Shown piece after piece: positions 51,348-62,493 of a DNA stretch of 64,000 bases. This stretch comes from Paenibacillaceae bacterium GAS479 (lineage in GTDB: Bacteria; Bacillota; Bacilli; Paenibacillales; Paenibacillaceae), in contig LT629764.1 in the NCBI GenBank assembly GCA_900105225.1, positions 5,290,501 to 5,354,500 on the forward strand. Direction: 5' to 3'. How positions within the stretch are numbered: position 1 is the stretch's first letter; the number at the start of each line of letters is the position of its first letter. The notes beneath the pieces were generated by a model that saw nothing but the letters and a program-made list of their open reading frames with translations, had not been told where the DNA came from and searched no databases. Position numbers and translations under genes: made by a program.

Positions 51348-52544
51348 TCAGGCAGCAATATCCTCCAGCATGTCCAGAATATCATTCACACCGACGGACC
51401 AGTTCTCGTCCTCGGCATATTTGCGGTTGATCCAATTGATCGGATCCTGATCTTCCGGACGGTTTTTGCTGAGATTGACCACCGTTTTGGCGGCGATCAT
51501 GGAAGATTCCTCAATGGTCGTATTGAAGCTCTGCCAACTGTAATACACATTGAACGGATTATTAGCCATCTCTTTGGCACGATCATGATCTTCCGGTACA
51601 AAGCTCTGTTCTTGCCCGGTAATGGCAAACAGCAGCAGCGGATCGATGTTATAATGGCGCGCAGCTTTAATAATGGCATTCATATACTTAGGCTCGGCCA
51701 ACATCGAGGATCGGCTTTCCAAGAAAGCTTTCAATTCCTCATATTGAATATCGGAATATTGCAATGACTTCGGGAGCTCATTTTTAAAAGTTGGTGTTGC
51801 TTTCTTTTCAGGTTCAGTGGCTGTGGCAGCAGCAGCTGCGTTCTTATCAGGAGCTCCGAATGCTTGGCTCTTGCCTCCGGCAGCAGCCTGCTTCTCCAGA
51901 GGTGAAGCCGACACGATTGGCATCGTATCTGCACCATTACTTTTATGGACAAGAGACCAAATATACACCAGCAAACCACCTAAAAGCAAGATGGCAAACA
52001 CGGCAGACAGTAGAATTCGTGTGCTTGGCATACCGCTCAATAGAGAAGCCGTATCCCTCTTTTCAAGGGAGGATGAGGCTTGTGGCTCAGTCGTCACAGT
52101 AACAGGGGCATTCAGCTCACGTGCAACGGCATCGAGCGGAGTTTGCTGCTCCTTTTGCTGATCATTAGAGTTCACCAATCGCAATACACGTTGAAATTCA
52201 CGGTCTTCTACGGAAACATCCAGCTTGCGCTCGACCCAGTTGCGAAGCGGCCGGACAATTCTTTGATCACGAATATCGAGGTCAAGGCATGCTTCAAAAA
52301 TATGCCCAGTATGAACAGTTCCAACGCTGCCAAGCAGCTTTTTACGTACAAGACGCGAGGTCAATTCTTTTTTAACCGTTTCGGCAAAGTCCGGCAAATG
52401 CTGATTGATAATACGCCGAATGGCATCGGCAACAATTTCGCTTTTCTCACTTTGCGGTTTATCAGGGTATTTATCGTCAATAAAGGTTCTGATATGGTGA
52501 ATATCCGCAGGCGTGAGAATTGAGGCGCCTTCGGTGCTTTTCAC
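51348..52544 (-). CDS. Membrane protein with glucosaminidase/transglycosylase-like domain
   Basis: A 398-residue protein starting at GTG 52544 (AAGGAG nine bases ahead). Residues 1-170 are a cytoplasmic alpha-helical part, about 182-204 a single membrane helix (ILLSAVFAILLLGGLLVYIW), then an Ala/Thr-rich linker and a C-terminal extracellular domain. LLLFAITGQEQSFVP and NNPFNVYYSW resemble Glu-dependent peptidoglycan hydrolases. The cytoplasmic domain is not recognised and may sense an internal signal. Downstream neighbour is topB. Confidence 0.6.
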   Translation of the reverse strand: MKSTEGASILTPADIHHIRTFIDDKYPDKPQSEKSEIVADAIRRIINQHLPDFAETVKKELTSRLVRKKLLGSVGTVHTGHIFEACLDLDIRDQRIVRPLRNWVERKLDVSVEDREFQRVLRLVNSNDQQKEQQTPLDAVARELNAPVTVTTEPQASSSLEKRDTASLLSGMPSTRILLSAVFAILLLGGLLVYIWSLVHKSNGADTMPIVSASPLEKQAAAGGKSQAFGAPDKNAAAAATATEPEKKATPTFKNELPKSLQYSDIQYEELKAFLESRSSMLAEPKYMNAIIKAARHYNIDPLLLFAITGQEQSFVPEDHDRAKEMANNPFNVYYSWQSFNTTIEESSMIAAKTVVNLSKNRPEDQDPINWINRKYAEDENWSVGVNDILDMLEDIAA

Positions 52545-52683
52545 GAGCAATCTCTCCTTCATCTATCCTTATTGGGAATAGGCAATAGGCCTATTGTACC
52601 ATATCAAGTGATAGTGGAGAGTTTAAGATATTGGATAATTCTTCAACATGAACCAGTATATCCAGAACTTTCTTAAAAAGGAA

Positions 52684-52708
52684 AAAGCGCCTGATGAGCA
52701 GGCGCCAA
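52684..52708 (-). terminator. Terminator after gltD
   Basis: GCGCCTG pairs with CAGGCGC around five bases; on the minus strand TTTTTCC follows. It lies eight bases beyond the gltD stop. Confidence 0.82.
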
Positions 52709-52715
52709 GTTATAC

Positions 52716-54203
52716 TTAAGGGAGCATGCTGCTGCCCATCAGATATTTGTCGACTTCGCGAGCAGCTTCACGACCTTCGTTAATCGCCCAAACGACGAGA
52801 CTTTGGCCGCGACGAATGTCGCCAGCTGCAAACACCTTGTCAACGCTCGTGACGTACTTGCCGTAGCGAGCTTTGACATTGGTACGCCGATCTTGCTCCA
52901 CCTTAAAGGCATCAACAAGCGTTTTCTCTGGTCCTTCGAACCCAACCGCGATGAAAACGAGATCAGCCGGCCATACTTTTTCGGTGCCTGGAAGCTCTTT
53001 GTAGATCTTTCTTCCGGTCTCATCAACCGTACGCTCGATCTGCACGGTATGGAGCTCCTTCAGCTTGCCGTTCTCGTCACCGACGAACTTCTTCGTCAGT
53101 ACGGAGAATGCCCGTGGATCTTCACCGTAAAGCGCCTTAGCTTCTTCATGAGCGTAATCAAGCGTATAAACGTTCGGGAATTCCGGCCATGGGTTCGTAA
53201 GCGAATCACGCTGCAACGGAGCCTTCGCATGCGTACCGAACTGGGTTACGGACTTGCAGCCATGACGCAGCGCCGTAGCAACGCAGTCTGTACCCGTGTC
53301 ACCGCCGCCGATGACGATAACATCCTTATCCTTGGCGGAAATATAGTTGCCATCCTCCAGGCCAGAGTCCAGGTAGCTCTTAATCGTTCCGTTAAGGTAA
53401 TCCATCGCCATATGAACGCCCTCAAGGTTAGAGCCTTCAATGTCGACGCCGCGAGCTTTGGTCGCGCCGCCGCACAGCACGATTGCGTCAAAACCCTCTA
53501 GTAGCTCTTCTGCTCCGATGTCTTTGCCGATCTCCGTATTCGGAACGAAGTCTACACCCTCGGCCTCCATCAGGTCTACACGGCGTTGTACGATCCCTTT
53601 GTCCAGCTTCATCGTCGGGATGCCGTAAGTGAGCAAGCCACCGATACGGTCCGCGCGCTCGTACACGGTTACCGTGTGGCCAGCTTTGTTCAGCTGAGCC
53701 GCACAAGCCATGCCAGCCGGGCCGGAGCCGACTACGGCTATCTTTTTACCGGTACGCATCTTAGGAGGCTGCGGCACGACCCAACCCTCGTCGAAGCCGC
53801 GATCAATAATTGCTTGCTCAATTGTCTTAATTGTAACGGAATCGCCGATCAGCCCAACCGTACAGGAACCTTCGCAAGGCGCCGGACAGACGCGACCAGT
53901 GAATTCAGGGAAGTTATTCGTTTTGTGCAGGCGCTCCAGCGCCTCACGCCAGAGACCACGGTAGATCAAATTATTCCACTCCGGGATCAAGTTGTTCACC
54001 GGGCAGCCGGAAGCAGCTCCCGCGATTTCCATTCCCGTATGGCAATAAGGGGTGCCGCAGTCCATGCAGCGCGAGCCTTGTGTACGCAGCTGATCATCGG
54101 GCAAATGCTTGTGGAATTCATCCCAATCCTTGATTCTCTCTAGCGGACTGCGATCAGTCGGCAGCTCACGCTTATATTCCATAAAACCAGTTGGTGTCGA
54201 CAT
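52716..54203 (-). CDS. gltD: Glutamate synthase (NADPH) small subunit
   Basis: A 495-residue beta subunit, which carries FAD and passes electrons from NADPH to the glutamate synthase large subunit. N-terminal Cys-rich segments ([25 protein letters not shown]) hold iron-sulfur clusters. [20 protein letters not shown] is the FAD site and [19 protein letters not shown] the NADPH site. ATG 54203 is the family-typical start ([12 protein letters not shown]). No large-subunit gene is adjacent in the window, so gltB/gltA must lie elsewhere. Confidence 0.93.
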   Translation of the reverse strand: MSTPTGFMEYKRELPTDRSPLERIKDWDEFHKHLPDDQLRTQGSRCMDCGTPYCHTGMEIAGAASGCPVNNLIPEWNNLIYRGLWREALERLHKTNNFPEFTGRVCPAPCEGSCTVGLIGDSVTIKTIEQAIIDRGFDEGWVVPQPPKMRTGKKIAVVGSGPAGMACAAQLNKAGHTVTVYERADRIGGLLTYGIPTMKLDKGIVQRRVDLMEAEGVDFVPNTEIGKDIGAEELLEGFDAIVLCGGATKARGVDIEGSNLEGVHMAMDYLNGTIKSYLDSGLEDGNYISAKDKDVIVIGGGDTGTDCVATALRHGCKSVTQFGTHAKAPLQRDSLTNPWPEFPNVYTLDYAHEEAKALYGEDPRAFSVLTKKFVGDENGKLKELHTVQIERTVDETGRKIYKELPGTEKVWPADLVFIAVGFEGPEKTLVDAFKVEQDRRTNVKARYGKYVTSVDKVFAAGDIRRGQSLVVWAINEGREAAREVDKYLMGSSMLP

Positions 54204-54408
54204 CTTTCCCCATTCCTCCATCCATTAGTCCCGTGTTCATCTGTAATCTATATGTGTGCTAGGACACTTGACCAAACCGATTCAAATCGTTACATAAACT
54301 TGCATGCCGGCGAATACTTTGTACAACATCGTAGCATTCTTTCGGAGTGTGCTTAATGGAGTATGCGTACAATCATTTGCACTTTGTCGCATAAAAGCAG
54401 CATAGAGA

Positions 54409-54918
54409 TTACGATTGGTGAGACTGTGACCTTCGCTGATACGTATTGAAATTATATGTCTCCCCCTGCGTACCTGTCTCTTGCCCAGGCACTGACTCCA
54501 CGAGCTCCCACTCTTCCGGAGAAAATTCAGGGAAATAAGCGTCTCCCTCTCCATAAGAGAAATTAACCTCCGTCAGTAGAAGTCTGTCCGCATGCTGCAT
54601 CAAAAGGCGGTAAATCTGCTCGCCCCCAATGACCATAAGCTCCGAGTCGGATGTTCCTGCTTCCAGTGCCTCCTCAACCTTATGAAAAAGCTCTACGCCT
54701 TCAGGAAGGTCAATCTCGCTGCGAGAAAGCAGCAAATTGCGACGTCCCTTGAGTGGGCGACTGCCAAAGGATTGGAACGTTTTCCGCCCCATTAGTACGG
54801 TTGTACCTATCGTTTGATTTTTGAAAAAGCGCATATCCTCCGGAAGTTTCCAGGGCAGATCATTGCCCTTCCCGATCAGGCGATCTCGGTCCATGCAAGC
54901 AATCATCGTCACACTCAT
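54409..54918 (-). CDS. folA: Dihydrofolate reductase
   Basis: A 169-residue DHFR that reduces dihydrofolate to tetrahydrofolate with NADPH. Seen: [20 protein letters not shown] (about 7-26), [20 protein letters not shown] and [15 protein letters not shown]. The start overlaps the thyA stop by four bases, the common thyA-folA coupling that recycles the dihydrofolate made by ThyA. Length is normal. Confidence 0.94.
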   Translation of the reverse strand: MSVTMIACMDRDRLIGKGNDLPWKLPEDMRFFKNQTIGTTVLMGRKTFQSFGSRPLKGRRNLLLSRSEIDLPEGVELFHKVEEALEAGTSDSELMVIGGEQIYRLLMQHADRLLLTEVNFSYGEGDAYFPEFSPEEWELVESVPGQETGTQGETYNFNTYQRRSQSHQS

Positions 54919-55709
54919 ACCGATACCTCCGCCTTAATCGTAGGATGATGTTCATAACCGACGATTTCAAAATCTTCGAAACGGTAGTCAAAAATGGAAT
55001 CTGGTCTGCGATTTAGCACAAGCTTCGGCAGCGGGTAAGGCTCCCGTGTTAACTGCAGCTTGACCTGCTCCAGATGATTCGTATAAATATGCACATCTCC
55101 ACCGGAGTAGATGAGCTCTCCGGGCTCCAAATCGCATTGCTGCGCAATCATATGCGTCAGCATGGCGTACTGGGCAACATTGAACGGCAAGCCGAGGAAC
55201 GTATCGGAGGAACGCATCGTAAACATACAGTTCAGACGTCCGCCGCTCACCTGGAATTGGAACACAAAGTGGCAAGGAGGAAGCTTCATCCCACCGATCT
55301 CGCCTACATTCCAGGCGCTGACCATATGTCTGCGGGAATCCGGATTGTTACGGATCGAATCAATAACGGCTGCAATCTGATCATGCGTGTTGCCGTTTTT
55401 GTCCTCCCAAGCTCGCCACTGGGAGCCATATACCGGACCAAGATCTCCGTTCTCGTCTGCCCATTCATTCCAGATCCGAACACCATTCTCTTGAAGGTAC
55501 TTAATGTTCGTATCTCCGCTCAAAAACCAAAGCAGCTCGTGAATGATCGATTTGACATGAACCCGCTTCGTTGTAACCAAAGGGAATCCTTTGGCCAGAT
55601 CGAATCGAAGCTGTCTTCCAAATACAGAAATGGTGCCGGTTCCGGTTCGATCGGAACGCTCCGTGCCGTTGTCAAGAATATCCTGTAAAAGTTCCAAATA
55701 ATTGTTCAT
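54915..55709 (-). CDS. thyA: Thymidylate synthase
   Basis: A 264-residue ThyA, which methylates dUMP to dTMP using methylene-tetrahydrofolate. Nucleophilic Cys146 lies in [26 protein letters not shown] is also diagnostic, and the C-terminal Val is conserved. ATG 55709 has AGGGGG six bases ahead and gives exactly the usual length. First gene of the thyA-folA operon. Confidence 0.95.
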   Translation of the reverse strand: MNNYLELLQDILDNGTERSDRTGTGTISVFGRQLRFDLAKGFPLVTTKRVHVKSIIHELLWFLSGDTNIKYLQENGVRIWNEWADENGDLGPVYGSQWRAWEDKNGNTHDQIAAVIDSIRNNPDSRRHMVSAWNVGEIGGMKLPPCHFVFQFQVSGGRLNCMFTMRSSDTFLGLPFNVAQYAMLTHMIAQQCDLEPGELIYSGGDVHIYTNHLEQVKLQLTREPYPLPKLVLNRRPDSIFDYRFEDFEIVGYEHHPTIKAEVSV

Positions 55710-55835
55710 TCCGAACCCCCTAGCCACTATCTATAAGAAGTATTTTAACATCCCGAAGGCTAATTTGTCTCCTTTGTATACGGAGGAAATAAGATATTAC
55801 TACCGTGAAATTATGTATTCTTGTCAAATAAGCAC

Positions 55836-55865
55836 GAAAAAGCCGGCACTTGGAAAGTGCCGGCT
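55836..55865 (-). terminator. Terminator of the pyruvate dehydrogenase operon
   Basis: AGCCGGCACTT and AAGTGCCGGCT form a perfect 11-bp stem around a three-base loop; on the minus strand TTTTTC follows. It lies 16 bases beyond the lpdA stop. Confidence 0.9.
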
Positions 55866-55880
55866 CCTCCAGAAGTTATC

Positions 55881-57296
55881 TTATTTTACGAACGTATGGA
55901 TCGGATGGCCAAGCGCTACTTCAGCCGCATCAAGCGTAATTTCGCCGAGTGTTGGATGCGCGTGGATCGTCAGAGCAATATCCTCCAGCGTAGCGCCCAT
56001 CTCGATCGCCAGGCCAAGCTCAGCGATCATGTTGGAAGCTTCGATACCAGCGATATGAGCGCCAAGTACCAAACCGGAATCCCTGTCTGCAACGAGCTTC
56101 ACGAAGCCTTCAGCAGCATTCAGAGACAGGGCGCGTCCGTTAGCGGCAAACGGGAATTTGCCAACTTTAACGTTGTAACCTTTGTCTTTTGCTTCTTTTT
56201 CGGTCAAACCAACGCTTGCGCACTCCGGATCGGAGAAGCAAACAGCTGGCATACATTTGTAGTCCACTTTACTTGGCTCACCAGCAATAACTTCAGCCGC
56301 AACGCGACCTTCGTACATAGCCTTATGTGCAAGCGCAGGTCCTGCAACGATGTCGCCAATAGCAAAGATATGAGGAATGCTTGTGCGGCCTTCATCGTTG
56401 ACTTCAATCAGTCCGCGATCGGTCATCTTGATGTTGATCAGATCAAGACCAAGCTCTCCGTCCGTGTTTGGACGACGGCCGACCGTTACGAGCAGATAGT
56501 CTGCTGTAACTTTCTCTTCCTTGTCGCCAACCATGTACGTAACCGTAACGTCCTTATCCGTCTGCTCAGCACCTTTAGCTTGAGCGCCAGTAATGATCTC
56601 AGCGCCTTTTGCTTTGAGTTTCTTCGCTACGAGTTGGGACATATCTTTATCAAATCCAGCCAGGATGGAATCCAGACCTTCGATGATCGTTACTTTAGTG
56701 CCGAATTTGCTATACATTTGGCTCAGCTCGACGCCGATGTAGCCACCGCCGATAACGGCCAGGCTTTGCGGAATTTCAGGCAGAGACAATGCACCGGTGG
56801 AGGAAATGATGCGTCCGCCAAACGGGAAAGCTTTCAGCTCGATCGGACGGGAACCCGTCGCGATAATGCAGTTCTTGAACCGGTAGCGCGGAGCTTCCTG
56901 GTCGTTGAATACACGAGCTTCATTTTCGTTGATGAACATAACTTCACCAGCGAAGTACTGGATTTTGTTCGCTTTGAGCAGGCTTGCAACGCCGCCAGTA
57001 AGCTTCTTAACGACTCCGCCTTTAAACTCCTGGATTTTGTTCCAGTCGACTTTCACGTCGCTAGCGGTGATGCCGATAGCTTCAGCGTGGCTGACGTTGT
57101 CGAATTGATGAGAAGCCGAGATCAGAGCTTTGGAAGGAATACAACCTACGTTGAGGCAAACGCCGCCAACATGTTCTTTCTCCACGCAAAGCACGCTTTG
57201 GCCGAGCTGGGCAGCGCGAATCGCTGCCACATATCCGCCAGGTCCGGCGCCAATTACCAGTGTATCAATATCGAGAGATGCGTCTCCTACTACCAT
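55881..57296 (-). CDS. lpdA: Dihydrolipoamide dehydrogenase (E3)
   Basis: A 471-residue flavoprotein that reoxidises dihydrolipoamide in the pyruvate dehydrogenase complex. GAGPGGYVAAIRAAQLG binds FAD, and the redox pair C47-C52 is in GGVCLNVGCIPSKAL. The NAD site is AVIGGGYIGVELSQMYSKFG, and the C-terminal His-Glu pair lies in HAHPTLGE (about 448). The last gene of the pdh operon, four bases after E2. Confidence 0.95.
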   Translation of the reverse strand: MVVGDASLDIDTLVIGAGPGGYVAAIRAAQLGQSVLCVEKEHVGGVCLNVGCIPSKALISASHQFDNVSHAEAIGITASDVKVDWNKIQEFKGGVVKKLTGGVASLLKANKIQYFAGEVMFINENEARVFNDQEAPRYRFKNCIIATGSRPIELKAFPFGGRIISSTGALSLPEIPQSLAVIGGGYIGVELSQMYSKFGTKVTIIEGLDSILAGFDKDMSQLVAKKLKAKGAEIITGAQAKGAEQTDKDVTVTYMVGDKEEKVTADYLLVTVGRRPNTDGELGLDLINIKMTDRGLIEVNDEGRTSIPHIFAIGDIVAGPALAHKAMYEGRVAAEVIAGEPSKVDYKCMPAVCFSDPECASVGLTEKEAKDKGYNVKVGKFPFAANGRALSLNAAEGFVKLVADRDSGLVLGAHIAGIEASNMIAELGLAIEMGATLEDIALTIHAHPTLGEITLDAAEVALGHPIHTFVK

Positions 57297-57300
57297 GAGC

Positions 57301-58638
57301 TTATACCTCCATGATGAGCAGCTGTGGGTCTGCCAAAAGCTGCTTAATGTAGTTCAGGAAATTCTGAGCCGTCGCGCCATCAATGAGACGGTGGTCGAAG
57401 CTGAGGGACAGAGCCATTACGGAAGCTGCTACGATTTCACCGTTTTTGACAACTGGTTTATCGGAGATGCGTCCTACGCCAAGGATAGCCACTTCAGGGA
57501 AGTTGATTACTGGCGTGAAGAACATGCCGCCAGCGGAGCCAATGTTCGTAATCGTGATCGTGCTGCCTTTGAGCTCAGCACCGGACAGTTTGCCGTCACG
57601 GCCGCGCAGAGCGAGGTCACGAATGCTGTCAGCGATCGTCCATACGTTTTTGCGGTCAGCATGCTCAATAACGGGAACGATCAAGCCGTTGTCGGTATCG
57701 GTAGCAATGCCGATGTTGTAGTACTTGCGAAGCACGATTTCTTGAGCTTCTTCGTCCAGCATGCTGTTCATGATTGGGAACTCGCGGACTGCAGCTACGA
57801 GAGCCTTAACGATGAATGGCAGGTAAGTCAGCTTAACGCCTTTTTTCTCAGCGACAGGCTTCGCTTTTTTGCGCAGCTCAACCAGTGCGGTTACATCCAC
57901 TTCGTCCATCAGTGTTACGTGAGGAGCGGTGTAAACGGATTTCGCCATAGCGTTGGAAATGATTTTGCGGATACCTTTGAACGGCAGGCGCTCTTCAGGA
58001 CGGTCGCCGCCTTGGGAGGTTACAGGAGCTGCTTTAGCTTCGCCTGCGCCCTTAGCTGCTGTAGCTGCATTGTCAGCTGCTGCTGCCGGAGCGGATGCAC
58101 CGCCGCCAGCTGCGAACTGTTCCACGTTCTCGCGGGTAATGCGGCCGTTTTTGCCAGTGCCTTGAATGGCAGTGATGTCTACGCCTTTTTCACGGGCGAA
58201 TTTGCGAATGCTTGGCGTTGCCAGCACTTGGCCCTTAGCGGAACCTTGCGCTGCAGCCGGCTGAGCTGATGGAGCAGAATCCTTCGCTGTAATCTCCGCA
58301 TCGCCTTTAACGGCGCCAGGAGCTACATTTTGAGCCTCATCCTTAGCAACTTCCTTCGCGCTATCTTCGCTTGGAGCTGCGCCTTCAGGCAAATCGCCTT
58401 CTGCATCAATGATCGCTACGATGTCGCCGACATGGCATACTTGGCCGTCCTTCGTGCGGACTTCCAAAATCGTACCGTTGACTGGGCAAGGAACCTCGAC
58501 TACTGCCTTGTCATTTTGTACTTCCATAATAATATCATCGTCAGTTACTTTGTCTCCGACTTTGATATGCATTTTAATAATTTCGCCTTCATGAAGGCCT
58601 TCGCCCAGTTCCGGGAACCGGTATTCAAACTTTGCCAC
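57301..58638 (-). CDS. pdhC: Dihydrolipoamide acetyltransferase (E2) of pyruvate dehydrogenase
   Basis: A 445-residue E2 core. The lipoyl domain is residues about 1-78 with the modified Lys44 in [11 protein letters not shown]. An Ala/Glu/Lys linker (about 80-130) leads to the E1/E3-binding domain ([20 protein letters not shown]), a second Ala/Gly linker, and the catalytic domain ending with [18 protein letters not shown] 58638 is chosen because AAGGAGG lies eight bases ahead and it starts exactly at the lipoyl domain. Same order and spacing as other Bacillales operons. Confidence 0.94.
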   Translation of the reverse strand: MAKFEYRFPELGEGLHEGEIIKMHIKVGDKVTDDDIIMEVQNDKAVVEVPCPVNGTILEVRTKDGQVCHVGDIVAIIDAEGDLPEGAAPSEDSAKEVAKDEAQNVAPGAVKGDAEITAKDSAPSAQPAAAQGSAKGQVLATPSIRKFAREKGVDITAIQGTGKNGRITRENVEQFAAGGGASAPAAAADNAATAAKGAGEAKAAPVTSQGGDRPEERLPFKGIRKIISNAMAKSVYTAPHVTLMDEVDVTALVELRKKAKPVAEKKGVKLTYLPFIVKALVAAVREFPIMNSMLDEEAQEIVLRKYYNIGIATDTDNGLIVPVIEHADRKNVWTIADSIRDLALRGRDGKLSGAELKGSTITITNIGSAGGMFFTPVINFPEVAILGVGRISDKPVVKNGEIVAASVMALSLSFDHRLIDGATAQNFLNYIKQLLADPQLLIMEV

Positions 58639-58746
58639 GAGGTGAACCTCCTTTTGCGTGTAGAGCTGAGCTGTTCCTGGGACAAGCCTTAACGCCAAGC
58701 GTCCGGCCTGTTCCTAGCAGATGCCAGCTTCAGGGGTATAGATGAA

Positions 58747-58769
58747 AGCGGAGCAAGAAACGCTCCGCT
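58747..58769 (-). other. Hairpin between pdhB and pdhC
   Basis: AGCGGAGC pairs with GCTCCGCT around seven bases, in the 137-base gap between E1 beta and E2. No T run follows, so it is more likely a processing or mRNA-stability element than a terminator. Confidence 0.5.
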
Positions 58770-58775
58770 GTACAC

Positions 58776-59753
58776 TTAAAATTCCAAAACTTTCTTGACG
58801 TTCGCGATAACACGAGCTGGAGATGGAAGCCATTGATCCTCAACTTGCGCGAAAGGATAAACCGTATCTGGTCCAGCTACACGGAGTACAGGAGCTTCCA
58901 GATGGAGAATCGCTTTCTCGTTGATTTGGGCGATGATCTCAGCTGCAGCACCGGAAGTTTTTTGAGCTTCTTGCACAACGATAGCGCGGTTGGTCTTTTT
59001 GATGGACTCAACGATCGTATCGATGTCAAGCGGCAACAGCGTGCGGATGTCGATAACTTCCGCCTTGATGCCTTCTTTCTCAAGCTCTTCGGCTGCTTTA
59101 ACCGAAGTATGAACCATCATACCGTAGGTGATGATCGTTACATCAGAGCCTTCACGTACAACATTGGCTTTGCCAAGCGGAATCGTGTACTCTTCTTCCG
59201 GCACTTCGGCGCGGAAAGCACGGTACAGGTTGAGATGCTCCATGAAGAATACAGGATCATTGTCGCGGATAGCTGCGATCATGAGGCCCTTTGCATCGTA
59301 TGGATTAGACGGGATTACAACCTTGATGCCAGGCGTTTGCAGAGCCAAGCCTTCCAAGGAATCCGTGTGAAGCTCAGCTGCTTTAACGCCGCCGCCAAAA
59401 GGTGTACGGAATACGATCGGCGAGTTGTAGCGACCGCCGGAACGGTAACGCATACGCGCTGCTTGAATGAACATTTGGTCCATTGCTTCATAAATAAAAC
59501 CTACGAATTGGATCTCGGCAACAGGGCGGAACCCTTGAATGCCGAGGCCTACTGCCATGCCCGCCAGAGCGGACTCAGCAAGCGGCGTATCGAATACGCG
59601 ATCCTCGCCGAATTCCTTTTGAAGTCCTTCTGTTACGCGGAAAACGCCGCCAGTGTGGCCAACGTCCTCGCCGAACAGCATTACATTCTCATCCCGCTTC
59701 AGCTCAGTGCGCAGAGCGTCGCGGATTGCTTCCAACATGTTCATTTGAGCCAT
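58776..59753 (-). CDS. pdhB: Pyruvate dehydrogenase E1 beta subunit
   Basis: A 325-residue E1 beta, the exact length of the B. subtilis protein. Hallmarks: [20 protein letters not shown] (about 22-41), [31 protein letters not shown] and [27 protein letters not shown] lies 12 bases before ATG 59753. Forms the alpha2-beta2 E1 with PdhA, which decarboxylates pyruvate. Confidence 0.95.
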   Translation of the reverse strand: MAQMNMLEAIRDALRTELKRDENVMLFGEDVGHTGGVFRVTEGLQKEFGEDRVFDTPLAESALAGMAVGLGIQGFRPVAEIQFVGFIYEAMDQMFIQAARMRYRSGGRYNSPIVFRTPFGGGVKAAELHTDSLEGLALQTPGIKVVIPSNPYDAKGLMIAAIRDNDPVFFMEHLNLYRAFRAEVPEEEYTIPLGKANVVREGSDVTIITYGMMVHTSVKAAEELEKEGIKAEVIDIRTLLPLDIDTIVESIKKTNRAIVVQEAQKTSGAAAEIIAQINEKAILHLEAPVLRVAGPDTVYPFAQVEDQWLPSPARVIANVKKVLEF

Positions 59754-59822
59754 GATTAACAGGTTCCTCCTTAAGGAACGGCTCCCCGCCGTTCCGGACT
59801 CATCCATCGCTTGATTTAAAAA

Positions 59823-60908
<1,086 letters not shown>

Positions 60909-60955
60909 TCACCTCGATTTGTTATTTGAAACTTGCATGCTTCTGTTATAGAATT

Positions 60956-60985
60956 ATTATAAACCTGTTTTGATGTTACGGTCAA
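60956..60985 (-). promoter_or_regulatory. Sigma-A-type promoter of the pdh operon
   Basis: On the minus strand TTGACC (60985-60980) and TATAAT (60961-60956) are 18 bases apart and lie 57-86 bases ahead of pdhA. Confidence 0.82.
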
Positions 60986-61070
60986 AGCAAAAAAGCAAAA
61001 TAACGTTGCTTTTTCATTACTTTCACGTTTTTTAAGCATTAAGTGTATGTGTAACAGTACAATTAATCGG

Positions 61071-61090
61071 GTAGTACAGTGTAGTACAAT
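61071..61090. repeat. Tandem 10-bp repeat upstream of the pdh promoter
   Basis: GTAGTACAGT and GTAGTACAAT follow each other directly, about 90 bases upstream of the pdhA promoter -35 box and 110 bases upstream of the divergent esterase gene. They could be paired activator half-sites for either gene. Confidence 0.45.
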
Positions 61091-61200
61091 AACGTTTTCA
61101 TTGATTGGCCATACTAGAGCTGGCCGTCCCATTAATGGCGCGCCTCCCTATTGTTTACCCTTAGGCGCGTCTTCCCATGCAACAGAGGAGGAATTGTCCG

Positions 61201-61932
61201 ATGTCGGATGACAAATATTTAAAACGTACAATCGTAAAAGAGACGGTACCGAGCCGTTATTTGGAAGACGGATCACGAGAGCTGCGCATCTATTTGCCCC
61301 CTGGTTATAATGAAGTATTGAGCTATCCCGTCGTATACGGTCAAGACGGAGAAGATTTGTTCAACTTCGGCAGAGCGGCTACTTTGGCCAATCGCCTCAT
61401 TATTGATGGCGAGCTTGAGCCTTTCATTCTAGTCGGCGTTGACGTGAACAAAAAGAAGCGCACCTCGGAGTACGCGCCTGACGGAGAGCGGCATGAGGCG
61501 TACATTTCCTTTTTTGCAGAGGAGCTGCTTCCTTTTATAGAGGAACGCTACCCCGTGAGAAAGGAACGCCGGGAACGTCTGCTCGTGGGGGACTCCCTCG
61601 GCGGTACGGTCTCGCTGCATCTTGCACTCCGCTATCCAGAGCTGTGGAATCGAGTTTTGTCCTTGTCCGGAGCGTTTTATGGTGCCTCGCAGACGATCGC
61701 CAGCAAGCAAGCTGATCTCTCCTGGCTGCAGCTTTATCAGTACGTCGGCTTGCAGGAGACGGACTTTGAGACGGACACCGGCGTTTATGATTTTGTAAAG
61801 CTCAATCAGGATATGTACGCCATCCTCAGCGACCGTGGAGCCGACATCCGTTACATCGAGAAGGACGGCAAACATCAATGGGGCTCCTGGCAGCAGGAGA
61901 TTCCAGACGGCCTTCAGCATTTCCTTGATTAA
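61201..61932 (+). CDS. Esterase D/Fes-type alpha/beta hydrolase
   Basis: A 243-residue putative esterase (PF00756 type). The nucleophile elbow is GDSLGGTVSLHLAL (Ser about 127), RELRIYLPPGYNE and YPVVYGQDGED are the typical N-terminal core, and the catalytic His lies in KHQWGSWQQE. ATG 61201 has GAGGAGG nine bases ahead; the frame opens earlier at 61177 without a site. Possible substrates include S-formylglutathione-like or trehalose/siderophore esters. Confidence 0.83.
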   Translation: MSDDKYLKRTIVKETVPSRYLEDGSRELRIYLPPGYNEVLSYPVVYGQDGEDLFNFGRAATLANRLIIDGELEPFILVGVDVNKKKRTSEYAPDGERHEAYISFFAEELLPFIEERYPVRKERRERLLVGDSLGGTVSLHLALRYPELWNRVLSLSGAFYGASQTIASKQADLSWLQLYQYVGLQETDFETDTGVYDFVKLNQDMYAILSDRGADIRYIEKDGKHQWGSWQQEIPDGLQHFLD

Positions 61933-61947
61933 GACGAGTATATTAGC

Positions 61948-61991
61948 AAAAAGGAGTCGCCCTCTAGCAAGCTTGAGGGCGACTCCTTTTG
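61948..61991. terminator. Bidirectional terminator
   Basis: AAAAAGGAGTCGCCCTC pairs with GAGGGCGACTCCTTTT around ten bases, between the convergent esterase and phosphatase genes. Confidence 0.9.
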
Positions 61992-62000
61992 TTGATGCGA

Positions 62001-62492
62001 CTATTTGACCGCTAATTCAGCGGCGATACGGTCAAGCAGGCGGCTGCAGCCCGCGGTCACTAGCTCCCGCGTCTGGCTGAAGTCTCCGGTGTAATACGGA
62101 TCGGGAACTCCGTCCAAATTATTTTCCGGCAACAATTCCATAAACCTCATGACAGTCCCTTGCGGACTATAACCACCGGATCGGATCAGCTCTCGTACAT
62201 CCCGCTCATTGGCGCTATCCATCACGACGATGTAATCACAATGTTGGAGATCCTCGCGATCGACCAATCGCGACTTCATGCCGACGTAGGAGATGCCGGC
62301 GCTGTCAAGCTCGCGGCGTGTGCCTTCATGAGGAATTTTGCCGAGATGCCAATCTCCGGTGCCAGCACTGTCAGCCTCCACTAGCTGCCCCATATCTCGT
62401 TCTACGGCCATATGCCGGAACACAGCTTCAGCCATCGGCGACCTGCAAATATTGCCAAGACAGACGAAGATAACTTTAATTTTGCGCTCCAT
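62001..62492 (-). CDS. Low-molecular-weight protein-tyrosine phosphatase
   Basis: A 163-residue LMW-PTP. The P-loop VCLGNICRSPMAEA gives Cys11 and Arg17, and the general acid lies in DPYYTGDFSQTRELV. Such enzymes dephosphorylate tyrosine or arginine residues and take part in stress response or exopolysaccharide control. ATG 62492 lies one base after the TRIC-channel stop, with GGGGGAG nine bases ahead of it, so the two are coupled. Confidence 0.9.
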   Translation of the reverse strand: MERKIKVIFVCLGNICRSPMAEAVFRHMAVERDMGQLVEADSAGTGDWHLGKIPHEGTRRELDSAGISYVGMKSRLVDREDLQHCDYIVVMDSANERDVRELIRSGGYSPQGTVMRFMELLPENNLDGVPDPYYTGDFSQTRELVTAGCSRLLDRIAAELAVK

Positions 62493-62493
62493 T

